A DNA stretch of 64,000 bases from UBA5189 sp040389445 (GCA_040389445.1 JAZJZX010000003.1:62001-126000), one strand, 5' to 3'. Positions 34,766 through 44,205 are shown, counted from the stretch's first letter. The notes: generated from the sequence alone by a model not told the origin. Program-made: numbers and translations.

Positions 34766-36076
34766 TCAGCGCGTCGAGGCGACGATCCGCGAGATGGTTC
34801 CGTCGAGGTTCGCTGCGTAGAGTTCGCCGTCGGCATCCTCGCCGAAGGCCGCGATCCCGGCACCCGCCGTCCCGACCCTGACCGGCTCCACGGGTCCCGA
34901 GTTCGCGGCGTCGAGGGCCCACAGCCGGCCCGAGCAGTAGTCGGCGAAGAGGTACCCGCCCACCAGCAGCGGCTGCGCCTCACCCCGATAGACCGCGCCC
35001 CCGATGACGGTGCAACCGAGGTCATGGCCGTATTCCGTCACGGGCAGTGTCAGCCCGGCAGTGCTGCAGCCGCTCTTCGGGGCGAAGCAGTGGGCACCCT
35101 CCATCGCGTTCCAGCCGAAGTTGTTGCCGCCGACGCCGTCCCGGGCAACATCGATCTCCTCCCAGTCGCCCTGGCCCACGTCGCCGATCCAGAGGTCGCC
35201 GGTGACCCGGTCGAACGCCATCCGCCACGGGTTGCGCAGGCCGGTCAGCCAGATCTCCGGTCGCACGGTCGAACGTCGCACGAACGGGTTGTCGGGAGGA
35301 ACCAGGTAGGGAGCCTGCTCGCCGGCATCCACGTTGACATCGATCCGGAGCACCTTGCCGAGCAGCGTGTCGAGACGCTGCCCGTTGCCGAGCGGATCTC
35401 CGCCGCCGCCGCCATCGCCGAGCGAGACATACAGCATGCCGTCCGGCCCGAATGCGACCGCCCCGCCGTTGTGGTTGGGGTACGGCTGGTCCACCGTGAT
35501 GATCGTTGCCTGCGTCGTGGGATCCAGCCGGTCGGGATCGGTTGCCGAGACCCAGTACGACGCGACGACCGTGTTTCCATCCACATCCGTGTAGTCGACG
35601 AAGACGCGCGGATCTGCCGGAAACTCCGGGTGGACGGCGACTCCGAGAAGTCCCTGCTCTCCGCCCGTCGAGACCAGCGACCGAAGGTCGAGGAGCGGGT
35701 CCCGGGCCGCGGAACCGTCTCGCAGGATCCAGATCCGTCCGTCCTTGGCGGCCACGAACAGCCGCCCGGAACCATCCGATGGCGCGGCGAATGCCAATGG
35801 CCCGCCCGCCACGTTCGCGATCGGCTCGAGGGTCACGGAGATCGCCCCTGGATCGAACGACGCGGGGGGCGAGGCGCCCGGCGAGGAGCCCGTCGTGGGC
35901 CCGGGCACGCCGGTCGCGGGACGCGAAGGGGCCTCGCTGGCAACGACTGGCGTCGATCCCGAAGGCGACGGCCCCGGGGACACGGACGCGTTGCATGCGG
36001 CCAGCGCCAACAGCCCGGCCGCGGCGGCCACCAGCAGGTGGGTGGGTCCGGATCCGGCTGACGATCGTCGGTTCAC
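34766..36076 (-). CDS. PQQ-type sugar dehydrogenase (soluble glucose dehydrogenase-like) lipoprotein
   Basis: 436 aa. A lipoprotein signal ends LLALAACNAS, followed by a Ser/Pro/Gly linker of ~45 residues, then a six-bladed beta-propeller of the Gdh-B/aldose sugar dehydrogenase type. Typical blocks are GEQGLLGVAVHPEF, PYPNHNGGAVAFGPDGMLYV, SLGDGGGGGDPLGNGQ, WLTGLRNPWRMAFD and GDVGQGDWEEID. It probably oxidises aldoses outside the cell with PQQ. No PQQ synthesis genes are in the window. It is convergent with the iron permease across the gap. Confidence 0.88.
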   Translation of the reverse strand: MNRRSSAGSGPTHLLVAAAAGLLALAACNASVSPGPSPSGSTPVVASEAPSRPATGVPGPTTGSSPGASPPASFDPGAISVTLEPIANVAGGPLAFAAPSDGSGRLFVAAKDGRIWILRDGSAARDPLLDLRSLVSTGGEQGLLGVAVHPEFPADPRVFVDYTDVDGNTVVASYWVSATDPDRLDPTTQATIITVDQPYPNHNGGAVAFGPDGMLYVSLGDGGGGGDPLGNGQRLDTLLGKVLRIDVNVDAGEQAPYLVPPDNPFVRRSTVRPEIWLTGLRNPWRMAFDRVTGDLWIGDVGQGDWEEIDVARDGVGGNNFGWNAMEGAHCFAPKSGCSTAGLTLPVTEYGHDLGCTVIGGAVYRGEAQPLLVGGYLFADYCSGRLWALDAANSGPVEPVRVGTAGAGIAAFGEDADGELYAANLDGTISRIVASTR

Positions 36077-36130
36077 CGTGCGAATCTACGATGAACCTGG
36101 ACATCGAACCTGTGACTCGCCGGAGGACCC

Positions 36131-36460
36131 GTGGACGCCTTCGAACTCGACGAACTCCGCTCCGACCGCCTGGTCTCGGGCCGGGCCTATCTGGAGTTCA
36201 TCCGAAGGCCCGATCTGTCGGTCGGGCTGTACGAGTTGCCGGTCGGCGGCATCGATCCCCAGGGCCCCCACACCGAGGACGAGGTCTACTACGTCGTCTC
36301 AGGCCGGGCGACGATCACGGTGGGCGACGAGGAGCGGGCGGTTGTGGCGGGCTCCGTGGTGTTCGTGGCCGCGGAAGTCGCTCATCGCTTCCACGACATC
36401 GAGCAAGACCTCGTGATCATCGTGGCGTTCGGTCCGGCCGAGGGCAGCCGTGCAGGCTGA
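36131..36460 (+). CDS. Cupin-domain protein
   Basis: 109 aa from GTG 36131 with CGGAGGA immediately upstream. Single cupin barrel: the first motif is in GGIDPQGPHTEDEVYYVVSG (metal ligands H/E) and the second in AGSVVFVAAEVAHRFHDI. No specific substrate can be assigned. It is divergent from the sugar dehydrogenase and stands alone. Confidence 0.85.
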   Translation: MDAFELDELRSDRLVSGRAYLEFIRRPDLSVGLYELPVGGIDPQGPHTEDEVYYVVSGRATITVGDEERAVVAGSVVFVAAEVAHRFHDIEQDLVIIVAFGPAEGSRAG

Positions 36461-36524
36461 GGGCGGCGCAGCCCGATCAATCGTGGCCTGAGCGAGCGTG
36501 GCGCCGGTGGCTCGAGCCGGCCGG

Positions 36525-37325
36525 TCACGCCGGTCCTTGATCCCGGCGGCCGGGGGTCCGGGTCTCGGGATCGCTCCCGCCCATCAGCGCGGTCATTTCC
36601 GCGGCCAGTTCCGCGGCCCGGCCGGAGTCGTCGTGGCGGAAGAACACGAACGCCGGATGTCCCGCATCGAGAAACGGCTGGATGCGCGCGGCCCATGCCG
36701 CGAGTTCCGGGATGGTGTAGTCGTGGCGACGTAGCCGGAGATACAGGCCCGTGCCCGTGACGCGAATATCGGGTGGGACCTCGGAATCGGGAAGCTCGGT
36801 GGTACAAAGCACGGCGCCCGCCTCCCGCAGCGCCGCAAAGGTCGCATCGACGTGCCACGACGCATGGAGGAACTCCATCACCAGCGGGATCGATCGAGGC
36901 CAGGCAGCCAGCAGCCGACCCAGTGCGGCATCGGACGTCCCGTCGTCGCGGCGATGGATGTTCTCCGGCAGGCGAAAGAGCACGGCCCCAAGGCGATCCC
37001 CGAACCCGTCCAGGCGCTCCGTCAGCCATGCGACGCTCTCCTCGGGGGTCGTCATCAGGGCCCGCATCGAGGCACCGCGCTGGGCCTTCACGACGAACCG
37101 GAACTCGGTCGGCACCGCCGCACACCACGCCGCGATCCGCTCCGCGGTCGGTCGTTGGTAGAAGGTGTTGTTCAGTTCCACCGTCCCGAGCCGGGAGGCG
37201 AAGAAGGCGAGACGGTTGGCGTCGGGCAGTCCGCGCGGGTAGAAGCGCGGCGCCCAGTCGGGGTACGCAAACCCGGATGTTCCGCCGAGCAGGCGACCGG
37301 CAGGGCTGCCGAGACCGCGGATCAG
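36525..37325 (-). CDS. DUF72-family protein
   Basis: TIM-barrel family (YecE-like). GGTSGFAYPDWAPRFYP near the start, RLGTVELNNTFYQRP, FRFVVKAQRG, VLFRLPENIHR and PLVMEFLHASWH are the family blocks. The domain begins right at the end of the MarR gene. The only canonical starts upstream (ATG 37442, GTG 37424) would overlap MarR by about 100 bp and add an Arg-rich leader. I mark it from a CTG at 37325 that forms a CTGA overlap with the MarR stop, a non-standard and uncertain start. Function of the family is not established. Confidence 0.78.
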   Translation of the reverse strand: MIRGLGSPAGRLLGGTSGFAYPDWAPRFYPRGLPDANRLAFFASRLGTVELNNTFYQRPTAERIAAWCAAVPTEFRFVVKAQRGASMRALMTTPEESVAWLTERLDGFGDRLGAVLFRLPENIHRRDDGTSDAALGRLLAAWPRSIPLVMEFLHASWHVDATFAALREAGAVLCTTELPDSEVPPDIRVTGTGLYLRLRRHDYTIPELAAWAARIQPFLDAGHPAFVFFRHDDSGRAAELAAEMTALMGGSDPETRTPGRRDQGPA

Positions 37326-37897
37326 GCTCGTGCGGTCGACTCGGCGATCGGAGCGCCGGCGCCGGATTCGGCGCGGGCATCGTCGGCCGCGTCGGCTGCC
37401 TTGCCGTCGAAGCCGTGGTCGCACGGAGCGGCCGAGGCGCACAGGCGCGAAGCAACGGCGCTCATCGCACGTTCGACCACCGCCATGTCGTCGCCGTCGA
37501 TGGCCCCGTAGAAGTGGTCCCGGATGCCCGCGAGGTGCGTCGGCGCGGCGGCTCGCAGCCGCGCTGCCCCGCTGCCAGTGAGCGATGCTTCAGCACCGCG
37601 AGCGTCGCTGGAGCAGCTGGTTCGCTCGACCAGGCCGTCGTCCACGAGCCGGTCGACGAGGCGCGTCACGCCGCTCTTGGAGAGGAGCAGTGAATCGGCC
37701 AATCGGCCCATCCGCAGCCGATGATCCTGTGCCTCGGCAAGATGGAGGAGCGTCTCGTACTCCTGGAGCGAAAGGGCGTGTCGGCTCCGGAGGTCCTCAT
37801 CCAGGCGACGGGCCAGCCGCGCGTGCGCGTGCAGGAAGGACCGCCAGGGACCGAGGTCCATGGCGCGAGGACGTTGGGGGGCGCTGCGCTCTGTCAC
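37322..37897 (-). CDS. MarR-family transcriptional regulator
   Basis: 191 aa. Winged helix with LSLQEYETLLHLAEAQDHRL, MGRLADSLLLSKSGVTRLVD and the wing RLVDDGLVERTSCSSDARG matches MarR. The C-terminus has two Cys pairs (RLCASAAPCDHGFD and TSCSS), so redox sensing is conceivable. Its stop overlaps the DUF72 gene, which it may regulate. The C-terminal ~40 residues are low-complexity Ala/Asp/Gly. Confidence 0.85.
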   Translation of the reverse strand: MTERSAPQRPRAMDLGPWRSFLHAHARLARRLDEDLRSRHALSLQEYETLLHLAEAQDHRLRMGRLADSLLLSKSGVTRLVDRLVDDGLVERTSCSSDARGAEASLTGSGAARLRAAAPTHLAGIRDHFYGAIDGDDMAVVERAMSAVASRLCASAAPCDHGFDGKAADAADDARAESGAGAPIAESTARA

Positions 37898-37965
37898 CCG
37901 CCCATCCTACCCCGGGGAGTCGTTGCATGGCCAACGATTCCGCAGACCGAGTCCCGGATGGACGT

Positions 37966-39084
37966 TCAGCGACGTCCGGATTCGACGGCGTCGGAGAGGG
38001 CTCGCAGGCCGCCGGCGAGCTCAGCGGGCGTCGGCCACCCGAATCCGAGCCGGAAGCTGCGCCGGGATTGTTCGAACCAGTGGCCGGGACCCACCACCGT
38101 GCCGTGATCCTCGAACAGGGCGGCGTAGAACCGGTCAAGGTCGATCTCGATGCCGTCCCGGAGCTGGGGAAATCCGACCGCGCCGCCGGCCGGGGCCACC
38201 CATTCGAACGAAGAATCCGCGATCCACGCTGCGACCGTGTCGCGAGCGACCATGACGCCACTGCGCAGCCCGGGGAGCCAGATCTCGCGCCGCTCGAGCG
38301 CAGCCAGGGCAATGGTCTCGTCCACGACCGAGTTCGCGATGACGATCTGCTCCTTCGCCGCGAGCAGCGTCTCGAACAGCGCGCCATCCCTTGTCGCCAG
38401 CCAGCCGATGCGGATCCCGGGAATGCCGTACGCCTTGGAGAGACTGGACACGCCGATCACCCGATCGGACAGGGCCGCACCGGGCGTGGTCGGCGACCCG
38501 AACGTCAGGTCCCGATACGTTTCGTCCAGGAGAAGGCGGGCCGTGGGGTGGCGCTCGACGAGCTCGATGATCGTCCGAAGGTCCGCCTCGGAGATGACGG
38601 CGCCGGTGGGGTTGCCGGGAGTGGTGAGCGAGACGAGCGTGGTCCGATCCGTCATTGCCCCGGCCACCCGGTCCGGCGTCACGCGCCAGCCCGTCTCCCG
38701 GGTCGTGTCCAGGAAGGTGACCTGCGCCCCGATGGCGCGCGGCGTTTCCACGTTGGTCGCGTAATTCGGGCGGGCAATCACCACGTGATCGCCGGGCCGG
38801 ATGCAGGTCGTGTTCACCAGGAAGAGGGCGGCCGCAGCGCCCGGCGTGACGATGATCGCGTCGGAGGGCACGGCCCACAGGCTCGCTATCTGGTCGCGCA
38901 ACCCGGGCAGACCAAGGTGGTCGCCGTAGGCGAGGACCAGGCGTGCCAGCCTGTCGGGCAGGTCCGGGTCGAGATCGCCCAGGACGAGATCGCGAACCGA
39001 ACTCTCCGCGAGGTTGTGGCGTATCCGGTGGTAGCCGAATTGTTCCGGCGACTCGATCTCGATGGGCATTCGTCGATAGCGCAT
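37966..39084 (-). CDS. PLP-dependent aminotransferase, class I/II
   Basis: 372 aa from ATG 39084 (ATGs at 39108 and 39069 are alternatives). Fold-type I: AIIVTPGAAAALFLVNTT near residue 77, TTPGNPTGAVISE near 157, LLLDETYRDLTFG near 185 and the PLP-lysine in VSSLSKAYGIPGIRIGWLA near 211. The N-terminal IRHNLAESSVRDL resembles the capreomycidine-synthase-like subgroup more than aspartate transaminases (by eye only). It diverges from the operon starting at 39141 with a 56-bp shared region, suggesting a joint pathway. Confidence 0.85.
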   Translation of the reverse strand: MRYRRMPIEIESPEQFGYHRIRHNLAESSVRDLVLGDLDPDLPDRLARLVLAYGDHLGLPGLRDQIASLWAVPSDAIIVTPGAAAALFLVNTTCIRPGDHVVIARPNYATNVETPRAIGAQVTFLDTTRETGWRVTPDRVAGAMTDRTTLVSLTTPGNPTGAVISEADLRTIIELVERHPTARLLLDETYRDLTFGSPTTPGAALSDRVIGVSSLSKAYGIPGIRIGWLATRDGALFETLLAAKEQIVIANSVVDETIALAALERREIWLPGLRSGVMVARDTVAAWIADSSFEWVAPAGGAVGFPQLRDGIEIDLDRFYAALFEDHGTVVGPGHWFEQSRRSFRLGFGWPTPAELAGGLRALSDAVESGRR

Positions 39085-39140
39085 GGTCGGGCAGTGTAGG
39101 GCGCGCACGCGGCGGCCCGCCGCCCGGTAGGATCGGGGCC

Positions 39141-40391
39141 ATGACCACCCTCGACATCGACGCCCTGCGCCTGCGCTTTCCCGCCCTCTCCCGGATGCAC
39201 GGCGGGCATCCCTATATCTATTTCGATGGCCCCGGTGGGACGCAGGTTCCCGCGTCGGTGATCGAGGCCGTGGCTCGCTACTACGAGACGTCCAATGCCA
39301 ACCACGGAGGAACCTTCGCGACCTCCGAGATTTCCGACGCGCTGGTAGCCGACGCGCACGCCGCCATCGCCGACTTCCTCGGGGTGACCGCCGGCGAGAT
39401 CGTTCTCGGAGCGAACATGACCACGCTCACCTTCCACCTCAGTCGTTCCATCGCGGCGACCTTCGGGCCGGGTGACGAGATCGTGGTCACCGGACTGGAT
39501 CACGCGGCGAACGTGGATCCTTGGATCGCGATGGCCAGGGATCGCGATCTCGTGATCCGCTGGTGGGAACCGCGCCTCGACGACTGCACGCTGCATCTGG
39601 AGGACCTGGAGTCCGTCCTCTCGCCGCGCACGCGGCTGGTCGCCGCCGGCTGGGCTTCCAATGCCGTGGGAACCATCAATCCCGTCGCGGAGATCGTGGC
39701 GCTGGCGCATGCCGCCGGGGCGTGGGCATACGTCGACGCGGTCCACGCGGCGCCCCATCTGGCCGTCGACGCCCGGGCCGTCGGCGCGGACTTCGTGGCC
39801 TGTTCGGTCTACAAGTTCTTCGGACCGCACGTTGGGGCGGTCTATGGCCGGGCGTCGGTTCTCGAAGGCCTTCCCACGTACAAGGTGCGACCGTCGGACT
39901 CGCGATTTGAGACCGGCACGGGCAACTTCGAGGGCTATGCCGGCGCCCGTGCGGCCATCGGCTACCTCGAGGACGTCGGGGTCATGGCCGGTGCCGCGGC
40001 CGAGGCCACGCGACGCGACAGGCTGCTCGCGGCGATGGCCGCGATCCGGGCCGTTGAGATGACCCTCTACCAACGCCTCCACGACGGCCTCGCCGCGATC
40101 GACGGTGTGCGCCTGTTCGGCATCACGGATTCCGGCCGATTCGACCGCCGGACGCCGACCGCCGCCCTCACCGTCGCCGGGGTGCCGTCGCACGATGTGG
40201 CCACGATGCTGGGGGCCGAGGGTATCGCCGTCTGGGATGGCGACTTCTACGCCACCGGCCTCATCGAACGGCTCGGCCTTGCCGACACGGGCGGCATCGT
40301 GCGCATCGGGTTGACTCACTACAACACCGCGGCCGAGGTGGACCGGCTGCTCGAGGCCCTCGACCGCATCGCCGCCAGGGCGTCGCGGTGA
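39141..40391 (+). CDS. Cysteine desulfurase-like PLP enzyme
   Basis: 416 aa from ATG 39141. Class V aminotransferase fold: YIYFDGPGGTQVPASVIEAV, NHGGTFATSEISD, VTGLDHAANVDPW and AYVDAVHAAPHLAVDARAVG, with the PLP-lysine in CSVYKFFGPHVGAVYGR near residue 220. The NxNHGG..F pattern is that of the cysteine-desulfurase-like branch rather than NifS/SufS. No Fe-S assembly scaffold is nearby. First gene of a three-gene operon; the stop overlaps the next GTG. Confidence 0.85.
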   Translation: MTTLDIDALRLRFPALSRMHGGHPYIYFDGPGGTQVPASVIEAVARYYETSNANHGGTFATSEISDALVADAHAAIADFLGVTAGEIVLGANMTTLTFHLSRSIAATFGPGDEIVVTGLDHAANVDPWIAMARDRDLVIRWWEPRLDDCTLHLEDLESVLSPRTRLVAAGWASNAVGTINPVAEIVALAHAAGAWAYVDAVHAAPHLAVDARAVGADFVACSVYKFFGPHVGAVYGRASVLEGLPTYKVRPSDSRFETGTGNFEGYAGARAAIGYLEDVGVMAGAAAEATRRDRLLAAMAAIRAVEMTLYQRLHDGLAAIDGVRLFGITDSGRFDRRTPTAALTVAGVPSHDVATMLGAEGIAVWDGDFYATGLIERLGLADTGGIVRIGLTHYNTAAEVDRLLEALDRIAARASR

Positions 40392-41263
40392 ACGGCATGC
40401 CATCCACGGACCGCACATTCGGTGCGCAGAGCATGACGGCGCCGCTCCATGAGGTGCTCGTGAAGCGCCCCGGCCGGGCGTTCGGGCGAGCCTTCGACGA
40501 TCCGGCCCACGGATTCCTGCACCCGGTTGACCTGGCGGTGGCCCAGCGGGAGCACGATCGGTTCGTGGAGGTCCTGGCCTCGCTGGGGCCGAGCGTCCAC
40601 GCCCTCGACACGGAGATCGCGAGCCCCGACCTCGTCTACACCTTCGACCCGCTGCTCATCAGCGACCGCGGTGCGATCCCGCTCCGGCCGGGCAAGCCGA
40701 ACCGGCGGGACGAGCCGGCGGTCATCGAGGCCTGGACGGCGGCGGCCGGGATCCCGACCATCGGGCGAATCGAGGCCCCCGGCACCGTCGAGGGCGGCGA
40801 CACGTTCTGGCTCCGACCGGACCTCCTGTGCATCGGGCGGACCCTGCGCACGAACAGCGATGGGGTGCGCCAGCTGGCCTCGATCGTGGGCGGTGACGTT
40901 CGCGTCTTCGACGTGCCGTACTGGCGTGGGCCGGCCGAGCTGATCCATCTCCTCTCCGTCATCTCCCCGGTCGCCGACGATGTGGCGGTCGTGTTCCAGC
41001 CACTCCTGCCGGTCGGGCTGTGGGAGTTATTGGGCGATCTCGGGGTGCGGATGATCGAGGTTCCGGAGGACGAATTCGGGACGCTCGGCTGCAACGTGCT
41101 GGCGGTCCGCCCGGGCGTGGTGATTCTCGCCGAAGGCAATCCCGTCACGGCGACGGCCCTGGCGGCCGCGGGCTGCGAGGTCCACACCTACCCGGCCACG
41201 GAGATCGGGATCAACGGCTCCGGCGGTCCGACCTGCATGACGCGGCCGATGTTCCGTGGTTGA
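40388..41263 (+). CDS. Dimethylargininase-like amidinohydrolase
   Basis: 291 aa from GTG 40388 (GTGA overlap with the previous stop). Guanidino-modifying fold. EAPGTVEGGDTFWL near residue 132 holds the Glu/Asp, ELIHLLSVISPV near 184 the His, and GSGGPTCMTRPMF at the C-terminus the nucleophilic Cys. Family members hydrolyse methylarginines to citrulline plus an amine, or arginine to citrulline. LVKRPGRAFGRAFDDPAHGF at the start favours the dimethylarginine dimethylaminohydrolase branch. Confidence 0.85.
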   Translation: MNGMPSTDRTFGAQSMTAPLHEVLVKRPGRAFGRAFDDPAHGFLHPVDLAVAQREHDRFVEVLASLGPSVHALDTEIASPDLVYTFDPLLISDRGAIPLRPGKPNRRDEPAVIEAWTAAAGIPTIGRIEAPGTVEGGDTFWLRPDLLCIGRTLRTNSDGVRQLASIVGGDVRVFDVPYWRGPAELIHLLSVISPVADDVAVVFQPLLPVGLWELLGDLGVRMIEVPEDEFGTLGCNVLAVRPGVVILAEGNPVTATALAAAGCEVHTYPATEIGINGSGGPTCMTRPMFRG

Positions 41264-42536
41264 CCTCATCGGCGGTTCTGCCGGACGCGCGGCCGACGCG
41301 GTGGACGGCGGTCGGGCAATCGCGGACCTGGCGAGCCTGGTCCGGACGCCGAGTGTGACCGGGGACGAGCGAGCGGTTCAGGATCTGGTGGCCGCCCTCC
41401 TGTCCGAGATCGGGTGTCGCGTGGAGCGCATTGAAACCGATCCTGCCGTCTTCGCCCGCACTGACCCCGACTGGCCGGGCGAGGAGATGGCTCGGACAGA
41501 TCTGCCTGTGGTCTTCGCGCGGCTGGGCCGGCCCGGGGGACGCCGGGTCCTGCTCGTGGGGCACACGGATGTCGTGCCGGTCGGGGACCCGGCGACCTGG
41601 ACGGTGGACCCGTGGGGCGCGACGATCCGCGATGGGCAGTTGTTCGGTCGAGGCGCCGCGGACATGAAGGGCGGTTGCGTCTCGATCATCGCCGCCTTGC
41701 GCGCGCTGGTGTCGTCGGGCGTGGCCGGGGAACTCCGCGGCGAGCTCCTCGCGGTCTTCGTCCCGTCCGAGGAGGACGGTGGTCAGGGCATGCTCGCCGC
41801 CATCCGCGCCGGCGCGACGGGCGACATGGCCGTGATCACCGAGCCGACCGATATGGACGTCGTCATCGCGCATGCCGGCGCCATCGTGTTCCGCCTCACG
41901 GTGCCGGGTCGCGCGGCCCATGCCTCGATGCGCCGAGAGGGCGTTTCCGCGCTCGACAACCTGGGGCATCTCATCCGTGCCCTCGAAGCCGACGAGACGG
42001 CACGCAATGCGGCTGAGACGGATCCCCTGATGACGGCGCTCGGGCTGCCGTACCCCACGATCATCGGGATCGTCCGGGGCGGGGAATGGGCGTCCACGGT
42101 CATGGACCAGGTGGTCGCCGACGGTCGCTACGGGGTCGCCCTGGGGGAATCGTGGCGCGACGCGGAAGTTCGCCTCCGGGCGTGCATTGCGACCGCGGCG
42201 GCGTCCGATCCATTCCTCCGCGAACACCCGCCGACCGTGGAGCTGGTTGGGGGCAGGTTCTCGTCGGCCCGGGTTCCAGCCGACCACCCACTTCCGGTGT
42301 CGCTCGCGGCGGCTGCTGAGGCCACGCTTGGTCGAGCCCCGGCGTTCCTCGGCGAGCCGTACGGCGCCGACATGCGCCTGCTGGTCAACGAGGGCAGGAC
42401 GCCCACCGTGATCTTTGGACCTGGGCATGTCGCGAAGGCGCACAGCGCCGACGAATCGGTCCCGGTCGACGACGTCGTTGCCTGCGCCCGGGTGCTCGCC
42501 GCATGGGTGGCCCGGATCCTGGCCGAACCCGTCTGA
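41256..42536 (+). CDS. M20-family metallohydrolase (ArgE/DapE type)
   Basis: 426 aa from GTG 41256, overlapping the previous gene by eight bases. Di-zinc motifs: LLVGHTDVVPV near residue 100, GRGAADMKGG near 131, FVPSEEDGGQG near 169 and ITEPTDMDV near 191, with the final His in FGPGHVAKAHSADESV near 395. The group hydrolyses N-acyl amino acids or carbamoyl amino acids. Following an amidinohydrolase, it may act on a citrulline-like or acylated product, but this is inferred from position. Confidence 0.88.
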   Translation: MVDLIGGSAGRAADAVDGGRAIADLASLVRTPSVTGDERAVQDLVAALLSEIGCRVERIETDPAVFARTDPDWPGEEMARTDLPVVFARLGRPGGRRVLLVGHTDVVPVGDPATWTVDPWGATIRDGQLFGRGAADMKGGCVSIIAALRALVSSGVAGELRGELLAVFVPSEEDGGQGMLAAIRAGATGDMAVITEPTDMDVVIAHAGAIVFRLTVPGRAAHASMRREGVSALDNLGHLIRALEADETARNAAETDPLMTALGLPYPTIIGIVRGGEWASTVMDQVVADGRYGVALGESWRDAEVRLRACIATAAASDPFLREHPPTVELVGGRFSSARVPADHPLPVSLAAAAEATLGRAPAFLGEPYGADMRLLVNEGRTPTVIFGPGHVAKAHSADESVPVDDVVACARVLAAWVARILAEPV

Positions 42537-42548
42537 CGCGGGCAACGA

Positions 42549-43841
42549 TCAGGGCAGGAGCGACGCCTCGTCCGACGACTGATGCCGGTGAGCCAGGGCA
42601 TGCCGATGCGCCCGGAGCGTCAGGATCGGGATCAGCACGAGACCCAGACCCAGGACGCCGAGCGCGGTGTAGCCCGCTCCGGCCATGATCACGCCCGACC
42701 CGAGGCTGGCGGCTGCCGCCGCGCTCCAGATCAGCGCATCGGCGAACCCCTGGACGCGTGTCCGTTCGTGGACCTCGAGGTGCTCCGACAGGAGCGCGCT
42801 CCCGGCGACGAACCCGATGTTCCAGCCCAGCCCGAGCAGGAACAGCGCGATCAGGAGGATGTCGCCGCCCGACGTGGGCGCGACCGCGGCGAGAATCGCC
42901 GAGATGGCGAGGACGGACGTGCCCGTGAAGATGGTTGGAACCGCTCCCAGGCGCTCGGTCAGCCGGCCCGATAACGGCGAGAGCGCGTACATGCCGAGCG
43001 TATGAGCGGAGAGCACGATTCCCACCGCGGCCAGGCCGTGACCGTTCTGGGTCATGTGGAGCGGGGTCATCGTCATGATCAGCGTCATCACGAACTGCCC
43101 GACCACGAGCGCTACGATGGCAGCGGTGACGCCGGGCCGTCGGAGCATGGAGCCGAGAGCGTCCGTGGCGGACCCGGAGATCTGCCGCTCGCCCGGGCCG
43201 GGCGCCGTGGTATCGGCGATCGCATACGGGTCCGGGCGCAGCAGGATGAATGACAGGACGGCCGCGATGCCGACGAAGAGGACCGGCACGAGGTACGGCC
43301 CCGACAACGGGGGCAGGCCGACCGCGGCGGCCATCGCACTCGCGACCGGCACGAGCGTGGGACCAACCACGGACCCGACCGTCGCCCCCCAGACCACCAG
43401 GCCGATTGCCGAGGCCCGACGCGCGGCGGGGACGAGATCAGCCGCCGTATAGCGCGAGAGCTGATTCGAGCTGTTGCCGAAGCCGATCAGCAGGGTCCCG
43501 ACGAGCAGGAGCGGGAAGGAGCGAAGGATGACCGCGGCCGTGGCGATGAACGCGCCCACCACGCCAACCGAATAGCCGGTCACGAGACCGATCCGTCGGC
43601 CGCGGCGGGCCATCAGCCAGGACAACATGACGGACCCGATGGCGGCACCGAGGACGACGGTCGCGCCGGGAGCGCCGGCAAAGGTCGGCGAGCCGAGCAG
43701 ATCCTGCGCGACGATGGTCGCGACGGTCACCGCAGCGATGTGTCCGGTGCTGCCGAGGGCGACGCCCGCGATCAGGCTGCGGCGGGAACGGATCCGGGCA
43801 GCCGCAAGTTTGGTGGGGGACAGGGTGAGCTGGGCATGCAC
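42549..43841 (-). CDS. MFS transporter
   Basis: From GTG 43841 this gives 430 aa with twelve predicted helices (a longer frame starts at ATG 43928). MFS cues: the loop 2-3 motif LMARRGRRIGLVTGYSVG and GFGNSSNQLSRYTAADLVP. The central cytoplasmic linker is Pro/Gly-rich, and SPLSGRLTERLGAVPTIF is the second-half repeat. Substrate unknown. It converges on the M20 gene and may export or import compounds of that pathway, though it is on the opposite strand. Confidence 0.87.
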   Translation of the reverse strand: MHAQLTLSPTKLAAARIRSRRSLIAGVALGSTGHIAAVTVATIVAQDLLGSPTFAGAPGATVVLGAAIGSVMLSWLMARRGRRIGLVTGYSVGVVGAFIATAAVILRSFPLLLVGTLLIGFGNSSNQLSRYTAADLVPAARRASAIGLVVWGATVGSVVGPTLVPVASAMAAAVGLPPLSGPYLVPVLFVGIAAVLSFILLRPDPYAIADTTAPGPGERQISGSATDALGSMLRRPGVTAAIVALVVGQFVMTLIMTMTPLHMTQNGHGLAAVGIVLSAHTLGMYALSPLSGRLTERLGAVPTIFTGTSVLAISAILAAVAPTSGGDILLIALFLLGLGWNIGFVAGSALLSEHLEVHERTRVQGFADALIWSAAAAASLGSGVIMAGAGYTALGVLGLGLVLIPILTLRAHRHALAHRHQSSDEASLLP

Positions 43842-44205
43842 GGCGCGATCATAGGAGGCGGTGCGCTGGGCCGTGGCCCGGTGATGCCGGTCGGCCCGGC
43901 CAGGTGCGGCCCGGCGCGAGTCGTTCAACGCGAGTCGCTCGGCGCCTTGCGGCCCGGCGCTCGGTGCTCAAGCGCGAGTCGCTCGGCGCCTTGCGGCCCG
44001 GCGGAACGCGGCTCAGCCGGGTGCGGCTCGGCGTGAGTCGTTTGGAGGTGCATTTCGTGAGCGACCACGCTCGTCACGTACGCCGGATCGACAGATTCGC
44101 CTGCGTGCCACGCACAGTCGGGCGCGAAATGATGCGTTGGACGCCTCAGCGACGGCTGGCGCAGGGGCAGGTCCGAGAACGTGGGGGCACAGGACGTGAG
44201 CGCGG
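43842..44205. other. Repeat-containing intergenic stretch without a clear gene
   Basis: About 360 bp separate the MFS start from the helicase 3' repeats. No gene with a ribosome site or known motif is seen. The stretch contains the 31-bp direct repeat pair listed separately, and it is where the MFS promoter must lie. Confidence 0.6.
43929..44003. repeat. 31-bp direct repeat pair
   Basis: Identical 31-bp copies at 43929-43959 and 43973-44003 (starting CGCGAGTCGCTCGGCGCC), 44 bp apart centre to centre. A partial, weaker copy (GGTGCGGCTCGGCGTGAGTCG) follows near 44020. They lie just upstream of the MFS gene. Confidence 0.9.
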
